From: Lepas anatifera
Lineage: Eukaryota; Arthropoda; Thecostraca; Lepadidae
Reading direction: 5' to 3'
Length of the DNA stretch: 64,000 nt
NCBI GenBank assembly: GCA_034440635.1
Contig: JAOTON010000897.1
Span: 4,556,001 to 4,620,000, forward strand
Shown here piece after piece: positions 21,867 to 32,561 of this stretch. The notes under the pieces were generated by a model. That model was not told the DNA's origin. It worked only from the letters and a program-made list of their open reading frames with translations, and ran no database searches. Positions within the stretch are counted from its first letter, which is position 1. The number at the start of each line of letters is the position of its first letter. A program made the translations under genes and the position numbers.

Positions 21867-22170
21867 TCAGATATGACATGATGCTAGTAATATGCACGGA
21901 GGGATGCTCCCCCAAATGAGAATCCTGTGTCGGAGCCCCTGCCGATATCGGTTCCTCTCTTTATCAAAGTCACGACATTCTAAAAGGACATGTTTGACTG
22001 TGAACCTGTCGCCACAGCACGGACACTCCAGCGGGTCATGACGAGCTAAAATATATAAGTGAGTTGAATGGGTGTGTCCAAGTTGCAATCTACAAAGTAA
22101 AACCTCCTCCTCTCTGGAGCCTGCACTTCTTGAAGGCCACGACCCTAAACGTGGTTTCAGCTCCAGGGAA
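21867..22170 (-). pseudogene. LINE ORF2 C-terminus (RNase H-side zinc-knuckle region)
   Basis: The minus strand encodes EEEVLLCRLQLGHTHSTHLY, ILARHDPLECPCCGDRFTVK, HVLLECRDFDKERNRY: the post-RT/RNase H tail with a CxxC..H..C knuckle seen in I-, Nimb- and related LINEs. Upstream codons in the same frame are not LINE-like and include a repeated CYACLLRC-type segment. Truncated on both sides. Confidence 0.75.
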
Positions 22171-22529
22171 CTTTCTGCCTGTAAAGTCACCATCCCAAAA
22201 TCTATGAGTCTGTGATGGGGACACTGTCTGTGAGTCTGTGATGGGGTAAAGTCTGTGATGGGGGCACCAACATGAGTTGCGAGAAGTGTGAAGTGGCAGT
22301 ACACGCTGAGAGCATGGAAGAGTACCACGCACGTACAACGAAGAAGGCAGGCATAACATACCAGATGTACAACGAAGTAGGCAGGCATCGCATACCAGAC
22401 GCATCGTATGCAAGCCAAAGGCGGATCTGCATCCGAGATCCCTGACATCCGAGCTTTAGTCGAAAATATGCGTGACGATACTCGATTATATTTTATCATC
22501 CTTTTTTAGGAGCCTGAATAGCGTGGATC

Positions 22530-22667
22530 GTGCTAGGATCCAGGATCCTTGATCGGGGGGTTGTCGGGGGGTGGGGCACCATCCCGACCAGGAGATGCCA
22601 ATTTTTGGCGGCAAAGGCTTTTCGGTGGGCTTCAAAACCCGTCCGGGGATGCCAAATCCTATCGAGG
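22530..22667 (+). repeat. repeat Z, left part (interrupted)
   Basis: Shares AGGATCCAGGATCC, GGCGGCAAAGGCTTTTCGG and GGGGATGCCAAATCC with the 15535-15770 copy. Cut at AAATCCTATCGAGG and resumes at 23468. Confidence 0.65.
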
Positions 22668-23467
22668 TGTTGTGGGAATGACCTAGGACCCTAAAAAGAT
22701 GATACAGATGACAGTAAAAGCGCAAAAGACTGGCAGCCTAAAACGCCAAAGTCCAGAAACTAAAACGTCTACACCCTAAAAAGCCCAAAAAGGCTACGTC
22801 AAGGTAAAGATAAGAAAAAAGCGTGGGATGAGGTAAATACAACGTTTCGGTCTTGGACCGTCGTCAGGCGAGGGGTGAAAGATGGAGGTGGCTAGAGGCC
22901 TGAGGTAACCTTTTTCCAAATACCGAGTGACTGGAGGCCTAAGGTAAACTTTTGGTCGAAATAAAAAGTGTCGGCAGTCCCAATACCCTCTTGCCGAAGG
23001 TGAAATAGAACAATGTGTATGGTGTGTTATGTCTGAGCATGCGTCTGAGAAAGTGTCCCTGTATGTCGAATTTACCGCAAGAGTGGCCGGAGGATGTTTG
23101 CGTGTTGAGAGTAGGTCTGTAGCGCCGAATGAGGAATGATTCTGCGATTTTTCTGTTTGGGCCATCACTGGCGTATTTTAGAATTTTGATGCTCAGTTGT
23201 CTGCTGTCAGCTCATCATTCGATGCATGGTTAATCTGTGTTGGCCGAAAGGTGTTTCCTGCCTCTTATTTCTAGCATCGCCTAAGTGTTCGTTAAATCTT
23301 AGTCTAACGGCCCTCTGACGTTTTAGTTTCTGGACTTTGGCGTTTTAGGCTGCCAGTCTTTTTGCGCTTTTACTGTCATCTGTATCATCTTTTTAGGGTC
23401 CTAGGTCATTCCCACAACACTGCGGTTTATGGCACCCTATCTTCAGCAGGCCTTCCGAGAACTTATT
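22668..23467. mobile_element. 800-bp PLE-like insertion with inverted ends and 14-bp TSD
   Basis: AAATCCTATCGAGG occurs at 22654-22667 and again at 23468-23481, and repeat Z continues across, so the interval is an insertion with a 14-bp target duplication, within the usual PLE range. Its left end (about 22671-22773) is the reverse complement of 23315-23415. Between them the minus strand carries a hammerhead-like core followed by PLE-leader-like text. No RT is present, so it must be non-autonomous. Confidence 0.75.
22839..22870 (-). ncRNA. hammerhead-ribozyme-like core (best match)
   Basis: On the minus strand CTGACGA, stem CGGTC, loop CAA, stem GACCG overlapping GAAAC, then GTTG. This fits the hammerhead core CUGANGA...GAAA exactly and has the very short stem II typical of PLE-encoded minimal hammerheads. 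Confidence 0.6.
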
Positions 23468-23545
23468 AAATCCTATCGAGGGAGGCCAATTCTAGCTTGC
23501 TGGGAGTGGGGAGCGGTGGGGAGCGACATTTCAGTTGGCAATTAA
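23468..23545 (+). repeat. repeat Z, right part
   Basis: Resumes with GGAGGCCAATTCTAGC and ends near GAGCGACATTTCAG, like the GTGACATTTCAGG end of the 15535 copy. Confidence 0.6.
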
Positions 23546-25039
23546 TAGAATACAGGTAGCACCATCTGCTGGATGCAGATGGCTGATAGCTTATCCCGTG
23601 AAAATGCATATTTGAGAGTTAGGAAAAAAGACACTTAATGGATTTTACAGCTGTGAATCCTAGGTTTTTGCTTAAAATACGAGGGAAAATAAATTAAGTT
23701 GTGATTGGAATGAGCGCAAAATAGCAAAATATATTGTCAAAAGAAGTATGAAATTGATCGGTTACGTGATGTATTTTAAATCGACGATACTGTTGGAGTG
23801 GTGCGCCGGCAGCCGACGAGGCGAAGGAGTGCGGTGGCGCAGAATTTATCAAAACACTTGTTTGGTGATTCATTGTTATTTGTGCACGACAGCGTTAGCA
23901 TGTGGACGACCAAGGCGCATGAAAATGACCGTCGATGTATGAAGGGCTGGCCAGTGGGGCTGTGAGCCCAGGCGCAAGAGAACAGGGAGGCAATATAATT
24001 TTAACATTAACATTTATAATTTTTTATTAATGTGGGTTTAACATGGAAGCTCGACTAAAGAGGTAAGCGTACCCCGACATGGGGTTATAGTTGTCAATTG
24101 ACTGTTTTGAAGCAAATAGAGACGTGAAGTGTTTTGTGTCTTAGTATTTAATGGAAAATGGCGGATAAACGATAATATAGTAACATTCATTGATGAAGCG
24201 AGATAAAACATGATATCAAGTAATATGATATGGCTCTCAGTTAGGTTTTACCAGTCCCCAGTGGTGTTCCCCCGTTTTGTACTGTGCTGGGTAGAACGCA
24301 TCGTGTTATTGAAAGTGAAGGCAGCGTCGTTAAGGCTGTGAAGGGCCGTTTCTCCGCAGAAACAGCATTGCTGTATGAGCGTAGGAAGGAGAGACTTCCC
24401 TTGGGGCTTTGGCGGAAGCAAAATACATCAGCCAGTTCATTAAAAATGAGTTTTCCTCCTCGCGGCGTCTACACCATTGACTTTTCGGGGGGCGTCATCG
24501 ATCTTACAGGGGGCACTGATGGTCGATCAGGTGTCCCCCTGCCCCCACTGGATCAAAATATGGGGTTGATCTGGTTTAAAGAGGAAAATCCGCATAAAAG
24601 TGCAAATATGAGCTCATAGAAGGACCCTTGGCAACAACTTTTGCCATTTGTCATAAAAAACATTAGAGCCAATTTTCTTAAACTTCACAGGTGCATTTCA
24701 TAGGCATCACGGTCTATAGGATGTAATTTTCTTTCAAATCGGATGCTTGCGTGTGTCTTGGTCCTCATTGCACTAACTTGGATTATGTGTAGGGGGATAA
24801 GCACTGCTTCCTCTATTTTTCACCTTTAGGACCTGTGCCCAGAACGCCTGTCCCCGGGACTACGAAGTTAGTGTCTAGATATGTTTTGACTTATGAAAGC
24901 CATTTTCATCAGTGTACGGGTATTTGATAACTCATTGTGTATCCACAGATGAAACCATTAACAACTCAAAAGCTCCACGGGAGACGGTTAGTTCATAACT
25001 GTGGCCACCACCGAGTTCGGATTGAAGCCGTGGCAGACG
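23546..25039. other. unassigned stretch with one 111-codon ORF
   Basis: Mostly A/T-rich non-coding sequence. The plus ORF 24284-24619 (MLGRTHRVIESEGS...) has no recognisable motif; its IDFSGGVIDLTGGTD segment is not diagnostic. No splice or promoter signals were convincing. Confidence 0.35.
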
Positions 25040-25043
25040 TTAA

Positions 25044-25884
25044 CTCGCGCATTGACGGGGGTCTGAGCCACCTTCGCATTGACGGGGGGGCGGGTACCCG
25101 CCCCCTTAAGATCTCGAGAATCACGGTAGGTAGCGAAAAACGGTAAACGGCGTTGGGCTGCCCATCCACTTCTCCATCGAAAACATTTGAACCATTTTTT
25201 TGTCAGGTCACATTTAAGGTCACGAGAGGTCAAAACATGCCGTCATAGGGAGAACATGTAAATTCAGTTTCTCGGCCATTACATCTGAACAAGTAAAGAT
25301 AGAGCAAAACGACTTGGACTATATGAATCCTCTCAGCAAGCCGAATCGAATGATATATAATTTGACCTTGCTAGGTTAAATCAAGGATTTGACCTGACCT
25401 GAGGTCAGGTCAGGGTCAAATTATATAAAATGCATATCATTAGAACCGCAAAGCCCAGGCGAGTCTAATGCAGCTAAAATAAATGCTCTATCACCATCTG
25501 TTACTGAGTTATTCCGTAAAAACCATTTTTGCCATGTATTTGCAATGGAGAGGTCATGCCTCGTACCTGACCTTAGGTCATCGATATCAAAAATACCGGA
25601 ACATATTTTAGAGAACTCGGTGGGGCCATTATGTGATATGAGTTTCAATCGGATAAGTTCACCCTGCTCCGACTTATGCTATCTTAAACTTTTTTTGAGG
25701 TCGGGTCACTTGACCTGTACTGGTGACCTGACCTGAGATGACCTAAGCTTAAAATTTTCACAGAAGTTGTAAAAATGATGAGGGAAAAGGTATACCAAGT
25801 ACGGCGGCGCTACGCGCCGCCGTTTTTCTACTATCACCGAAAAACCCGAGGGGGGCGGGTACCCGCCCCTCGTCAATGCGCGTG
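25044..25884. mobile_element. TTAA MITE, 841 bp, AGGTCA-rich
   Basis: Flanked by intact TTAA at 25040-25043 and 25885-25888. Inverted ends match: CTCGCGCATTGACGGGGG on the left, CACGCGCATTGACGAGGGG on the right read inward, each followed by the palindrome GGCGGGTACCCGCC. The interior has dense AGGTCA/TGACCT hexamers, including TTGACCTGACCTGAGGTCAG at about 25388. No coding capacity. TTAA targets are used by piggyBac and Kolobok transposases. Confidence 0.85.
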
Positions 25885-25888
25885 TTAA

Positions 25889-28416
25889 TAGATCAAGGCA
25901 CTTACATTTCAAATCAGAGTAAAAGCATCAAATACAAGTCAGGATATCACATCCAGACAAAGTGTGATAATTATTTCTGCCACTGTACCTTACCTAGGTC
26001 TCTCAACTCTACACCTTCGTTTTCGGCACCTCCAAACCTTCCTTTTTGTCACCTCTAAGCCTTAACCCATGCATAACGGTACAAACTACTCTAAGCTTTA
26101 CTTTGGCAAGCCATCAGCAGATGACAAGTCATATTGCTGATAACTTTGGCGCAGAAGAGCCAAAAATTGAATGACCGGAAACACGCTGGTTTTGTGCAGT
26201 GCTGTGCGCATTTGTTCTCGTTGTGGCACGGGGCGTGTGGTTGCGTGACTCCGTTTTGTTAATAACTTTCTTATTCTAATACCTTGAGAATCATTATACA
26301 ATCGGGGTCTACAATAAGAAGGTGAAGCTACATCCTGGGTTAGAGCTGCTGGTCGGTTGGTGCTTTAGGGCGCTTCGGCTGCCGGGCCTTGGACTGGTCT
26401 TTTCTCTATATTATCGGTTTTTAAGCTAGGTGTGGACATCCTTTTGTTTAATTCATCATCACATAGCTAAATTCAAGGTAAACTGGATGATATTTTAAGG
26501 TGGTGCGTTATGTCCCGGGTGTCGTGCTATTGTTTCCCAGGTGCGAAACATGGTAGTGGGAGCATGCTGAAGGTGCGAAATTGAGCGTCGTCTGCTACCT
26601 GCATGAAACATGATCTGACTCTCAATCCGATCATGACTTCGAGATCTTCGTGAAGATAAGGAGGCGACATGACATGCACTCAACGCGAGCATGACTCGAG
26701 ATCTTCGTGAAGATAAGGAGGCGACATGTGTGGGGGCCTATGAAGCATATACATAGACACGAAAGACATTGCCATGACTGATAAAGCTGCTCTTAGTGTA
26801 TACCAAACCGTAGGCATCAGGCCAAATATCTTCGCTAAAATAATCAAAATCTGGTTTTTATCGAAGCTGGTGTGATTTTGCGGTTTGGACCAGGTAGGGC
26901 GTGTGGCCATCTTCAGCTGCTAACCGGCGAGATGACGCTGCTGGTCTGGGGATTCCTTTGTCTGGCTCTTGGCCTTCCGTTCTCGATGGAGTTGGGGCCC
27001 ACTTCCGGTGATGGTTTTGCCGGTGTTTTTCGAAGATCTACATGCCTCCCGGGCCGCGTACCGATGGGCGTAAACTCCTCCTGGACGTTGTGTCGCCAGC
27101 GTGCGGCCTCTTCAACTGCTTCCGCGAGATAGGTGCTGGTTGGGATTCCTCCTTGTCCTGGATCTTGCCTTCCGTTCTCGGTGGAATCTGGGGCTATCTC
27201 GGGGTGTGGTTTTGCCGGTCGGTTTTGGAGCCTGCTGCCTCCACGGTTTCCACTGGGAAGAAAGGACCTGACAACACCTTGTGCATCAACTGCCTGACAA
27301 CACTTTGCGCATCAAACTATCAGGTAGTGTGTGAGGATTCGACATGGTTCGATCCACACAGCCAAATGATGTAAGCTGAATCCATGTTGGCCTTTATTAT
27401 ATCTATAATTCCATGGTTTTTTAATATAACACTGTTCGCCGGGCGATTGTTCCCGTCATCTGGCCCGTTCGAATGAGCGCGCGGTTTGGTCTCGGTGCTG
27501 CGCGGTGCCACACGGGTGGGGTGTGCGCACGCTTTGCGATATTTGGGTCGTGGTGTTTGGCGGAAGCCACCACTGGCGGTGCGCATTTGGGACAATGGGC
27601 GCGACATTAACGTGCGTTTTGAGCTGGCGCTGATTGTGATGGCGCTGGTGTCCTGGGCTTTGTTGGGCGCGCCCGTCCTCTGGGGCGTTCGGCTGGGCTA
27701 TCGCGGGTTGGGGCCGGACTGTGCGTTTTGTATGTGTTTTTGGAATGATAATTAAGAAGTGAACACTTCGGTTTAGAGTTTGGGTCTGACGTGGAAAATC
27801 GGGTGGGTAACCTTTTCTCTTTATTTTATTAATGTTTTCGTGTGGTTTTAGTTGGTGTCGATTACGTGGCGTTCAAGATAGCGATGAAGAGTGAACCAGG
27901 GACAGTTAAATCTGAGGCTGCGGTCAGTGGCTCCAGCTATCCGTTAGCAGGATTTTCCGGTGTACCTCCGCCGGTGTTGAGATGGCCGAGGCTGAGGACT
28001 TCTTGAAGAAGTTTCATCGAGCACCCCGTGTTAACGGATGGACGGAGGTCCGACAATTCGACTTGCCTCCTGCTCTTCTTGTTGCGAAATATCCCTACGT
28101 TATAACCCAGGTGTGACGTCACCCACGGGTGACGTCACCCGACCAACTGGTGGCGGCGTATGGCAGAGGCGCTACGGTCCTGCCATCTGTGAATGGAGTT
28201 TGTCCCAGCTAGTTCCGTTGTGGCCGTTTTGTGCTGATGGCGTACGCCGCTTCCTGGGAATATTAATCGAATTTTCCGACCATTGACCTATAATAATAAC
28301 TAGACAGATAACTCGACTTTTCACAAAATTCCCAGCGACGGCGCCGCAGAGTGGCAAAACATTCAAATTCCGGGACGTCCGCCATAGGTTTACATTGTTT
28401 GCGTGTGTGAGTTAAA
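25889..28416. other. unassigned stretch upstream of P element
   Basis: No recognisable gene. There is a direct repeat of GAGATCTTCGTGAAGATAAG (26640 and 26698 regions) and a diverged duplication of about 130 bp at 26930-27060 and 27130-27250, which share GGCCTTCCGTTCTCG/TGCCTTCCGTTCTCG. The ORF at 26872-27132 overlaps this duplication and looks incidental. Two TGACGTCA palindromes lie at 28114-28137. Confidence 0.4.
28114..28137. promoter_or_regulatory. paired CRE-type palindromes TGACGTCA
   Basis: TGACGTCA at 28114-28121 and 28130-28137, 8 bp apart, the second inside the perfect palindrome GGGTGACGTCACCC. They sit about 280 bp upstream of the P-element start codon. CREB/ATF factors bind this octamer; use here is inferred only. 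Confidence 0.4.
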
Positions 28417-28499
28417 ATGGTTAAATCGTACGCTGCGTATGCGTGCACGAATAGGCTTGGTGTTCTTAAGGAAGATGGTAGAAAGGTGACCTTTCACAA
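28417..28499 (+). pseudogene. P element exon 1: THAP start
   Basis: MVKSYAAYACTNR then GRKVTFHK, ending at donor GTACGT. THAP fingers use Cys-x(2-4)-Cys-x(n)-Cys-x2-His. The position after MVKS, normally Cys, is Tyr here, so one zinc ligand is lost. Confidence 0.8.
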
Positions 28500-28921
28500 G
28501 TACGTTTTTCTGAAATAATGGCTGAAATTTCATTTTTAAGCCTTTAATTGTGATGGTATTTTGTGCTGCCGGTATCGGCGATGTCCGTGAACAATGTAGG
28601 GCTTGCTGATGGATATAAGTCGAACCAGCGCTTTTTTGCAGCTTGGCTGCTTTAAGTTTGTCCACAGGTCTGGTGTGAATAAGTTAAGTCAAACTTTTCC
28701 GCTACATTTTTAACTTTGACTTAAAATGAGGGGAGTACCGAGGCAGCACCAATTAGAGCCCCACTGCCCTTCCCAGTCAGCCCCACTTGCTTATGAACCG
28801 TTTCAAAGCTCTTGTGAGAATCTTTACTTTTCAATATTTTGGTTAAGTGCATTGTCAGCAGGTAATCAGTAGCACACCCAAGACTAGTCAAGTATTTAAT
28901 AACACAAATGTTTCTCTACAG
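28500..28921 (+). other. P element intron 1
   Basis: Begins GTACGT and ends TCTCTACAG. Joining its borders gives FHKFP, the expected THAP junction. Confidence 0.7.
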
Positions 28922-30218
28922 GTTCCCACCTCAGCTGGAGACTCCAGAAGTGACTTGTTGCCATGAAACAAGAAGGCTTCAATGCTGAAACGGTGAAGAA
29001 GGGGAGCTACTGGCTGTGCAGTCAGCACTTCACGGAAGAAGATTTTGTGCCATATGGTGAGAGGCAGAAACTGAAGAAAGACTGTGGGCCATCTGTGTTT
29101 AGCTTCCCTGCTCACCTTCAGGCAAGGTCCCAGCAAAGGAAAAGGCCGCTTGGGAGGGATAATGCTTCACCGAGTGATGTTGATGTAAGCGCTGAGATAA
29201 AGGTGGCACACATTGATCACTCATGAAGCTCAAAACTGTGAAGAGGCAAGTCAGAAGGCAAGAGAACTGACCAATAAGCTTCGGAAGGTGAGGCTGCAAA
29301 GGAAGCTGCTCAGACAAAAATTGAAGCGTAGGGACAGTCGGCTCCAGAATCTGCAGCGTACCATATCTGTGCTGGAAGAGAAAAATCTTGTAAGTGGTGA
29401 TATGGCTGAGGTTCTCAGAACGCGCTTTGAGAACCCTGTGGTGTCTGCACACTTTTTAATGAGGTTGTGAATGGACCACGCAACAAAGGGGGTCGGCGGT
29501 ACTCTGAGGAAATCAAGCGCTTTTGTGTCACCCTCAACTACTATTCACCAAGGGCATACTCGTTCCTGGCAAATAATTTCTCCCTACCGAGCAAGTCATC
29601 GCTCAAGGATTGGACCAGAAGTGTAAACTGTGAAATAGGCATCCTATCTGAAGTCACTTCACAGCTGCAAGAGCTGGTGCAGTCTGGGAAAATTGACCCG
29701 CACTGTGCTCTCATGGTGGATGAGATGTCCATCAGAAAGGGTGCTGTGTACTCGCATTCAGAGGGAAAGTTTGTGGGTCATGTGGATCTAGGTGCGGGAG
29801 AGGTTGAAAAAGGATGTCTGGCAACGGGCTCCTTGATGTTCATGGCAGTAGGCCTGAAAGGCCAGTGGCGCCATCCTGTGGCATACTATATTGTGAAGCA
29901 CTTGACAAGTGATACACTGTCAGAGCTTACAAGGGGAGTCCTTTGTGAACTGGATGAGAAAGGCCTCAGAGTGAAGGTGATGGTGGCTGATGGCCTGAAG
30001 TCGAATCGGATGATGTTCTCTCATCTGGGTGTCACCCTGGACCCCAAAGAATGTTTAAGCAACGAAAAGATAGCAAACTTCTTCATCTACCCAAATCTAA
30101 GGAGCAAATCTACATACTACTTTATGTGGTTCACATGCTCAAGCTGCTGAGGAACACCTTGGGAGAGTATAGGACTATCAAGCTGGATGGAAGAAGGATC
30201 TCCTGGGAGTACATTCAG

Positions 30219-30635
30219 GTGGGTTTCAGTTTTTCATCTAACCTCAAAATAATAATCTGTTTTGCATTTTATGCATTTCAATATTACAACAATGGTGCAG
30301 TTGGTTAAGGTTCAACAGATGTGTATATGAGAACCTTTTATCAATGTTCTCTGGGTCTGTATTCAGGTCGCTTTGTGATTTAATATCTTTGTGAGTTCCG
30401 CATGTAACGGACAAGGACTTTGAAACTGGGACAGGGAGCAGTGCCCCCCCCCCCCCACTCATTTAACGAGTGAGGGGCATTGTCCCTTAAATTATGGAGG
30501 GATGTTTTCATTTAAAGATGTTTCCTTGTCTAGTTTACAGACATGTCAGGTGCTTCATAACAATACTTAATAGTCTATAGAATAGCACTAGAGTTGTATT
30601 ATCACATGATATTGACACTGGCTTCATTTTTTCAG
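30219..30635 (+). other. P element intron 2
   Basis: Donor GTGGGT after ISWEYIQ, acceptor TTTTTTCAG before ALYDLQ. It contains a 15-base C run at about 30445. Confidence 0.75.
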
Positions 30636-31039
30636 GCTCTGTATGATCTGCAGCGCAAGGAGGGTATTCGCGCGGCCAATAAGCTCTCACCGAAGCATGT
30701 CAACTATACCCACAACAAGATGAAGGTGAAGTTGGCTACCCAAGTGTTCAGCAACTCTGTGGGGAAGGCTCTCCATTTCCTGGCTGAGTCTGGTCATCCA
30801 GGCTTTGAAGAGGCAGGTCCAACTGCTGAGTTCCTGCTTGCTGTGGACAGGGCGTTCGACTTCATGAATGGCAGCAACCCTTTCGGCAAGGGCTACAAGT
30901 CACCTCTAAACCTTCTAAACCTCGAGTAAGAGAGCCTGTGGAAGCGCCCGTTGGTTAACACATGCGGTTTTCAAATGCTAAATTGGATCGAATTTTAATC
31001 AATGCTGTTGATTGTGTTCATTGCGGAAAAATGAACATA

Positions 31040-31440
31040 GCTCGTATACCATTACAGCTATCAAGGTCTGGAAAAGTAGACTATATAGTAAAATTTCCGG
31101 CCCCTCCCGATATACGGAACATTATCGCCTCCCGCCACTGGCTTGACCTCCAGGGGGCACCTCTTGACCTAACATGACCTGAGGTCACAAAAGATCACAA
31201 AGTTGCTCGCCATATATCAAATAAATGCCAGTGACGTGACGAACACAATGACGTTTTGTTCAGCGTTTTAGCTTGATTAGGCAACAAGTTATTGTAAAAA
31301 TACGTTTTTTGATCCCTGGTGACCTCTAATGACCTCTAATAAGTAAAAGGGCAAATATTATTACTGAAATCCTGAGCAAGGGTGGTAAAGAATGTTGCTC
31401 TGAAATATATCTCAGATATATCTGAGCATTTGAAAAAATG
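31040..31440. repeat. fragment of AGGTCA-rich 1-kb MITE family
   Basis: Matches the middle of the 42850-43864 and 50387-51404 elements (CAAGGTCTGG-type text, CCTCCCGCC-TGGCTTGACCTCCAG, TTGATTAGG, GACCCTGGTGACC). Ends are missing. Confidence 0.75.
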
Positions 31441-31441
31441 A

Positions 31442-32293
31442 GAAAATGATTCAACGTCAAGAAACGCCGCAGAATGTCAATCAAGACCGCGAAGACCACA
31501 TGCACTCCCACAGGACGGCCACCAGCTGGCTGAAACACTTCATGAAGCTGCCCAAAAATTCTCAACCCGAGACGCCAGGACTTTTCGCCAGGTCCTCTAC
31601 TTGGCGATGTCGATGCTGAGCGGCCACAGCACCGGGGTCTGGGCAAAGCTGACCATGGAGGATTATCAGAGACGGAACCTGCTGCCCGGACAGGAGCTAT
31701 ACTGCATAAAACATCAGGGTGGGAAGACCGCCAAAGTAACGGGCTTCACCACCATCGTGATGGCCCCAGACGTAATGGTGGCCTTGATGTACTTTGTCAA
31801 CCACTTGCGGGACCTCTGCCTCGGGGATGGCGACCAGACAGCTCTGCTCCCAGGTGTGCAGCTGTACGCCTACCACATGGCTGCACATGTCCGAGACATG
31901 TTCCCCGCCTCACTCGGAAGCCTGATCACCAGTGGGAGGCGCACTCATGCATTCCGCTGCTTCAGCCTGGAAGAGCAGGGCCAGCTAACAAGCCAGCAGG
32001 TGGCAGAACTGGCATTTTACCGGCGCCATTCCGAGGGCGTGGCGCGTCAACACTATGCCGTGAGAAACCGAGAACTCCTGGACGTCACCGCCCAAGGAAC
32101 ATACTTCAAGCAGCTAGTGACGGAGAGCACCGGGTCGGAGAAGACAGAAGGCCAAGTCAGCGAGATCGAAGACGAGGCTCAACCACCAGCAAAGCTACGG
32201 CGACTGGCGGTCAGGCTCACACGGCTGCCAGAGCTACCGGACACTTGGGACAGCTCCGACGGAATTTACCACCATGAAAGGCATCCCCGTTAG
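31442..32293 (+). CDS. tyrosine-recombinase-like ORF, catalytic Arg I not evident
   Basis: Open for 284 codons from a stop at 31439; an internal Met follows LYLA. Layout resembles the catalytic half of a tyrosine recombinase: MLSGHSTGVWAKLTMEDYQ (Arg-I box position, compare LFGHRGRQES...LWGD in the Crypton), HQGGKTAKVTGF (beta-hairpin Lys), RRTHAFRCF (H-x-x-R box), then YRRHSEGVARQHYAVRN (His box and candidate Tyr). The first catalytic Arg is replaced by Ser/Thr context, so activity is uncertain. This could be a diverged Crypton/DIRS-type recombinase or a repurposed copy. A second frame overlaps its end. Base composition is more GC-rich than the flanks. Confidence 0.55.
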   Translation, partial: ENDSTSRNAAECQSRPRRPHALPQDGHQLAETLHEAAQKFSTRDARTFRQVLYLAMSMLSGHSTGVWAKLTMEDYQRRNLLPGQELYCIKHQGGKTAKVTGFTTIVMAPDVMVALMYFVNHLRDLCLGDGDQTALLPGVQLYAYHMAAHVRDMFPASLGSLITSGRRTHAFRCFSLEEQGQLTSQQVAELAFYRRHSEGVARQHYAVRNRELLDVTAQGTYFKQLVTESTGSEKTEGQVSEIEDEAQPPAKLRRLAVRLTRLPELPDTWDSSDGIYHHERHPR

Positions 32294-32561
32294 AGGTACC
32301 CTCAAACCTCTCTACAAACAGAGGCTCCAACAACCCCTGCTAAGGACGGCAACCAGCGCAGAGTGCTGGACGCCTGCCGAACTGGCGCTAAGCGACTTGA
32401 TGATGATTTCCGGCGTGCAAGTCACCAAAAAAGACGTTTATGACTTCATCGAGGATATTGGAGCCAAACCAGAACGTAGCTTAGGCGCCATCACTCTGGG
32501 GCTGATACAGGAAATACAGACCGCTAAGCGCAGCAAAAACGCAAGCAAGCCGAAGGCCTAG
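32274..32561 (+). CDS. 95-codon ORF overlapping recombinase-like ORF
   Basis: ATG at 32274 overlaps the last 20 bases of the upstream frame. The peptide includes CWTPAELALSDLMMISG and KKDVYDFIEDIGAKPERSLG and has a basic C-terminus (KRSKNASKPKA). I do not recognise it. It could be a second ORF of the same element or the true C-terminus after a frameshift. GC-rich coding-like composition stops at its end. Confidence 0.4.
   Translation: MKGIPVRGTLKPLYKQRLQQPLLRTATSAECWTPAELALSDLMMISGVQVTKKDVYDFIEDIGAKPERSLGAITLGLIQEIQTAKRSKNASKPKA

Larger units (their letters stand above)
28417..30929 (+). pseudogene. P-element transposase (THAP9-like), three exons, decayed
   Basis: Exon 1 28417-28499, exon 2 28922-30218, exon 3 30636-30929, with consensus GT..AG borders. 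Domains in order: THAP zinc finger (MVKSYAAYACTNR...FHK; WLCSQHFTEEDF), a Leu/Arg coiled coil (LRKVRLQRKLLRQKLKRRDS), the RNase H-like core (RRYSEEIKRFCVTLNYYSPR; CALMVDEMSIRKG with first Asp; VMVADGLKSN), then VVHMLKLLRNTLGEY and ALYDLQRKEGI...KMKVKLATQVFSNSV of the GTP-binding insertion. P transposases cut and paste their own DNA. Damage includes a TGA replacing the THAP tryptophan (about 28950), frameshifts near 28945, 29215, 29455 and 30055, and the first THAP cysteine changed to Tyr. The C-terminal acidic part is missing. The TIRs and 8-bp duplication were not located. Confidence 0.88.
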
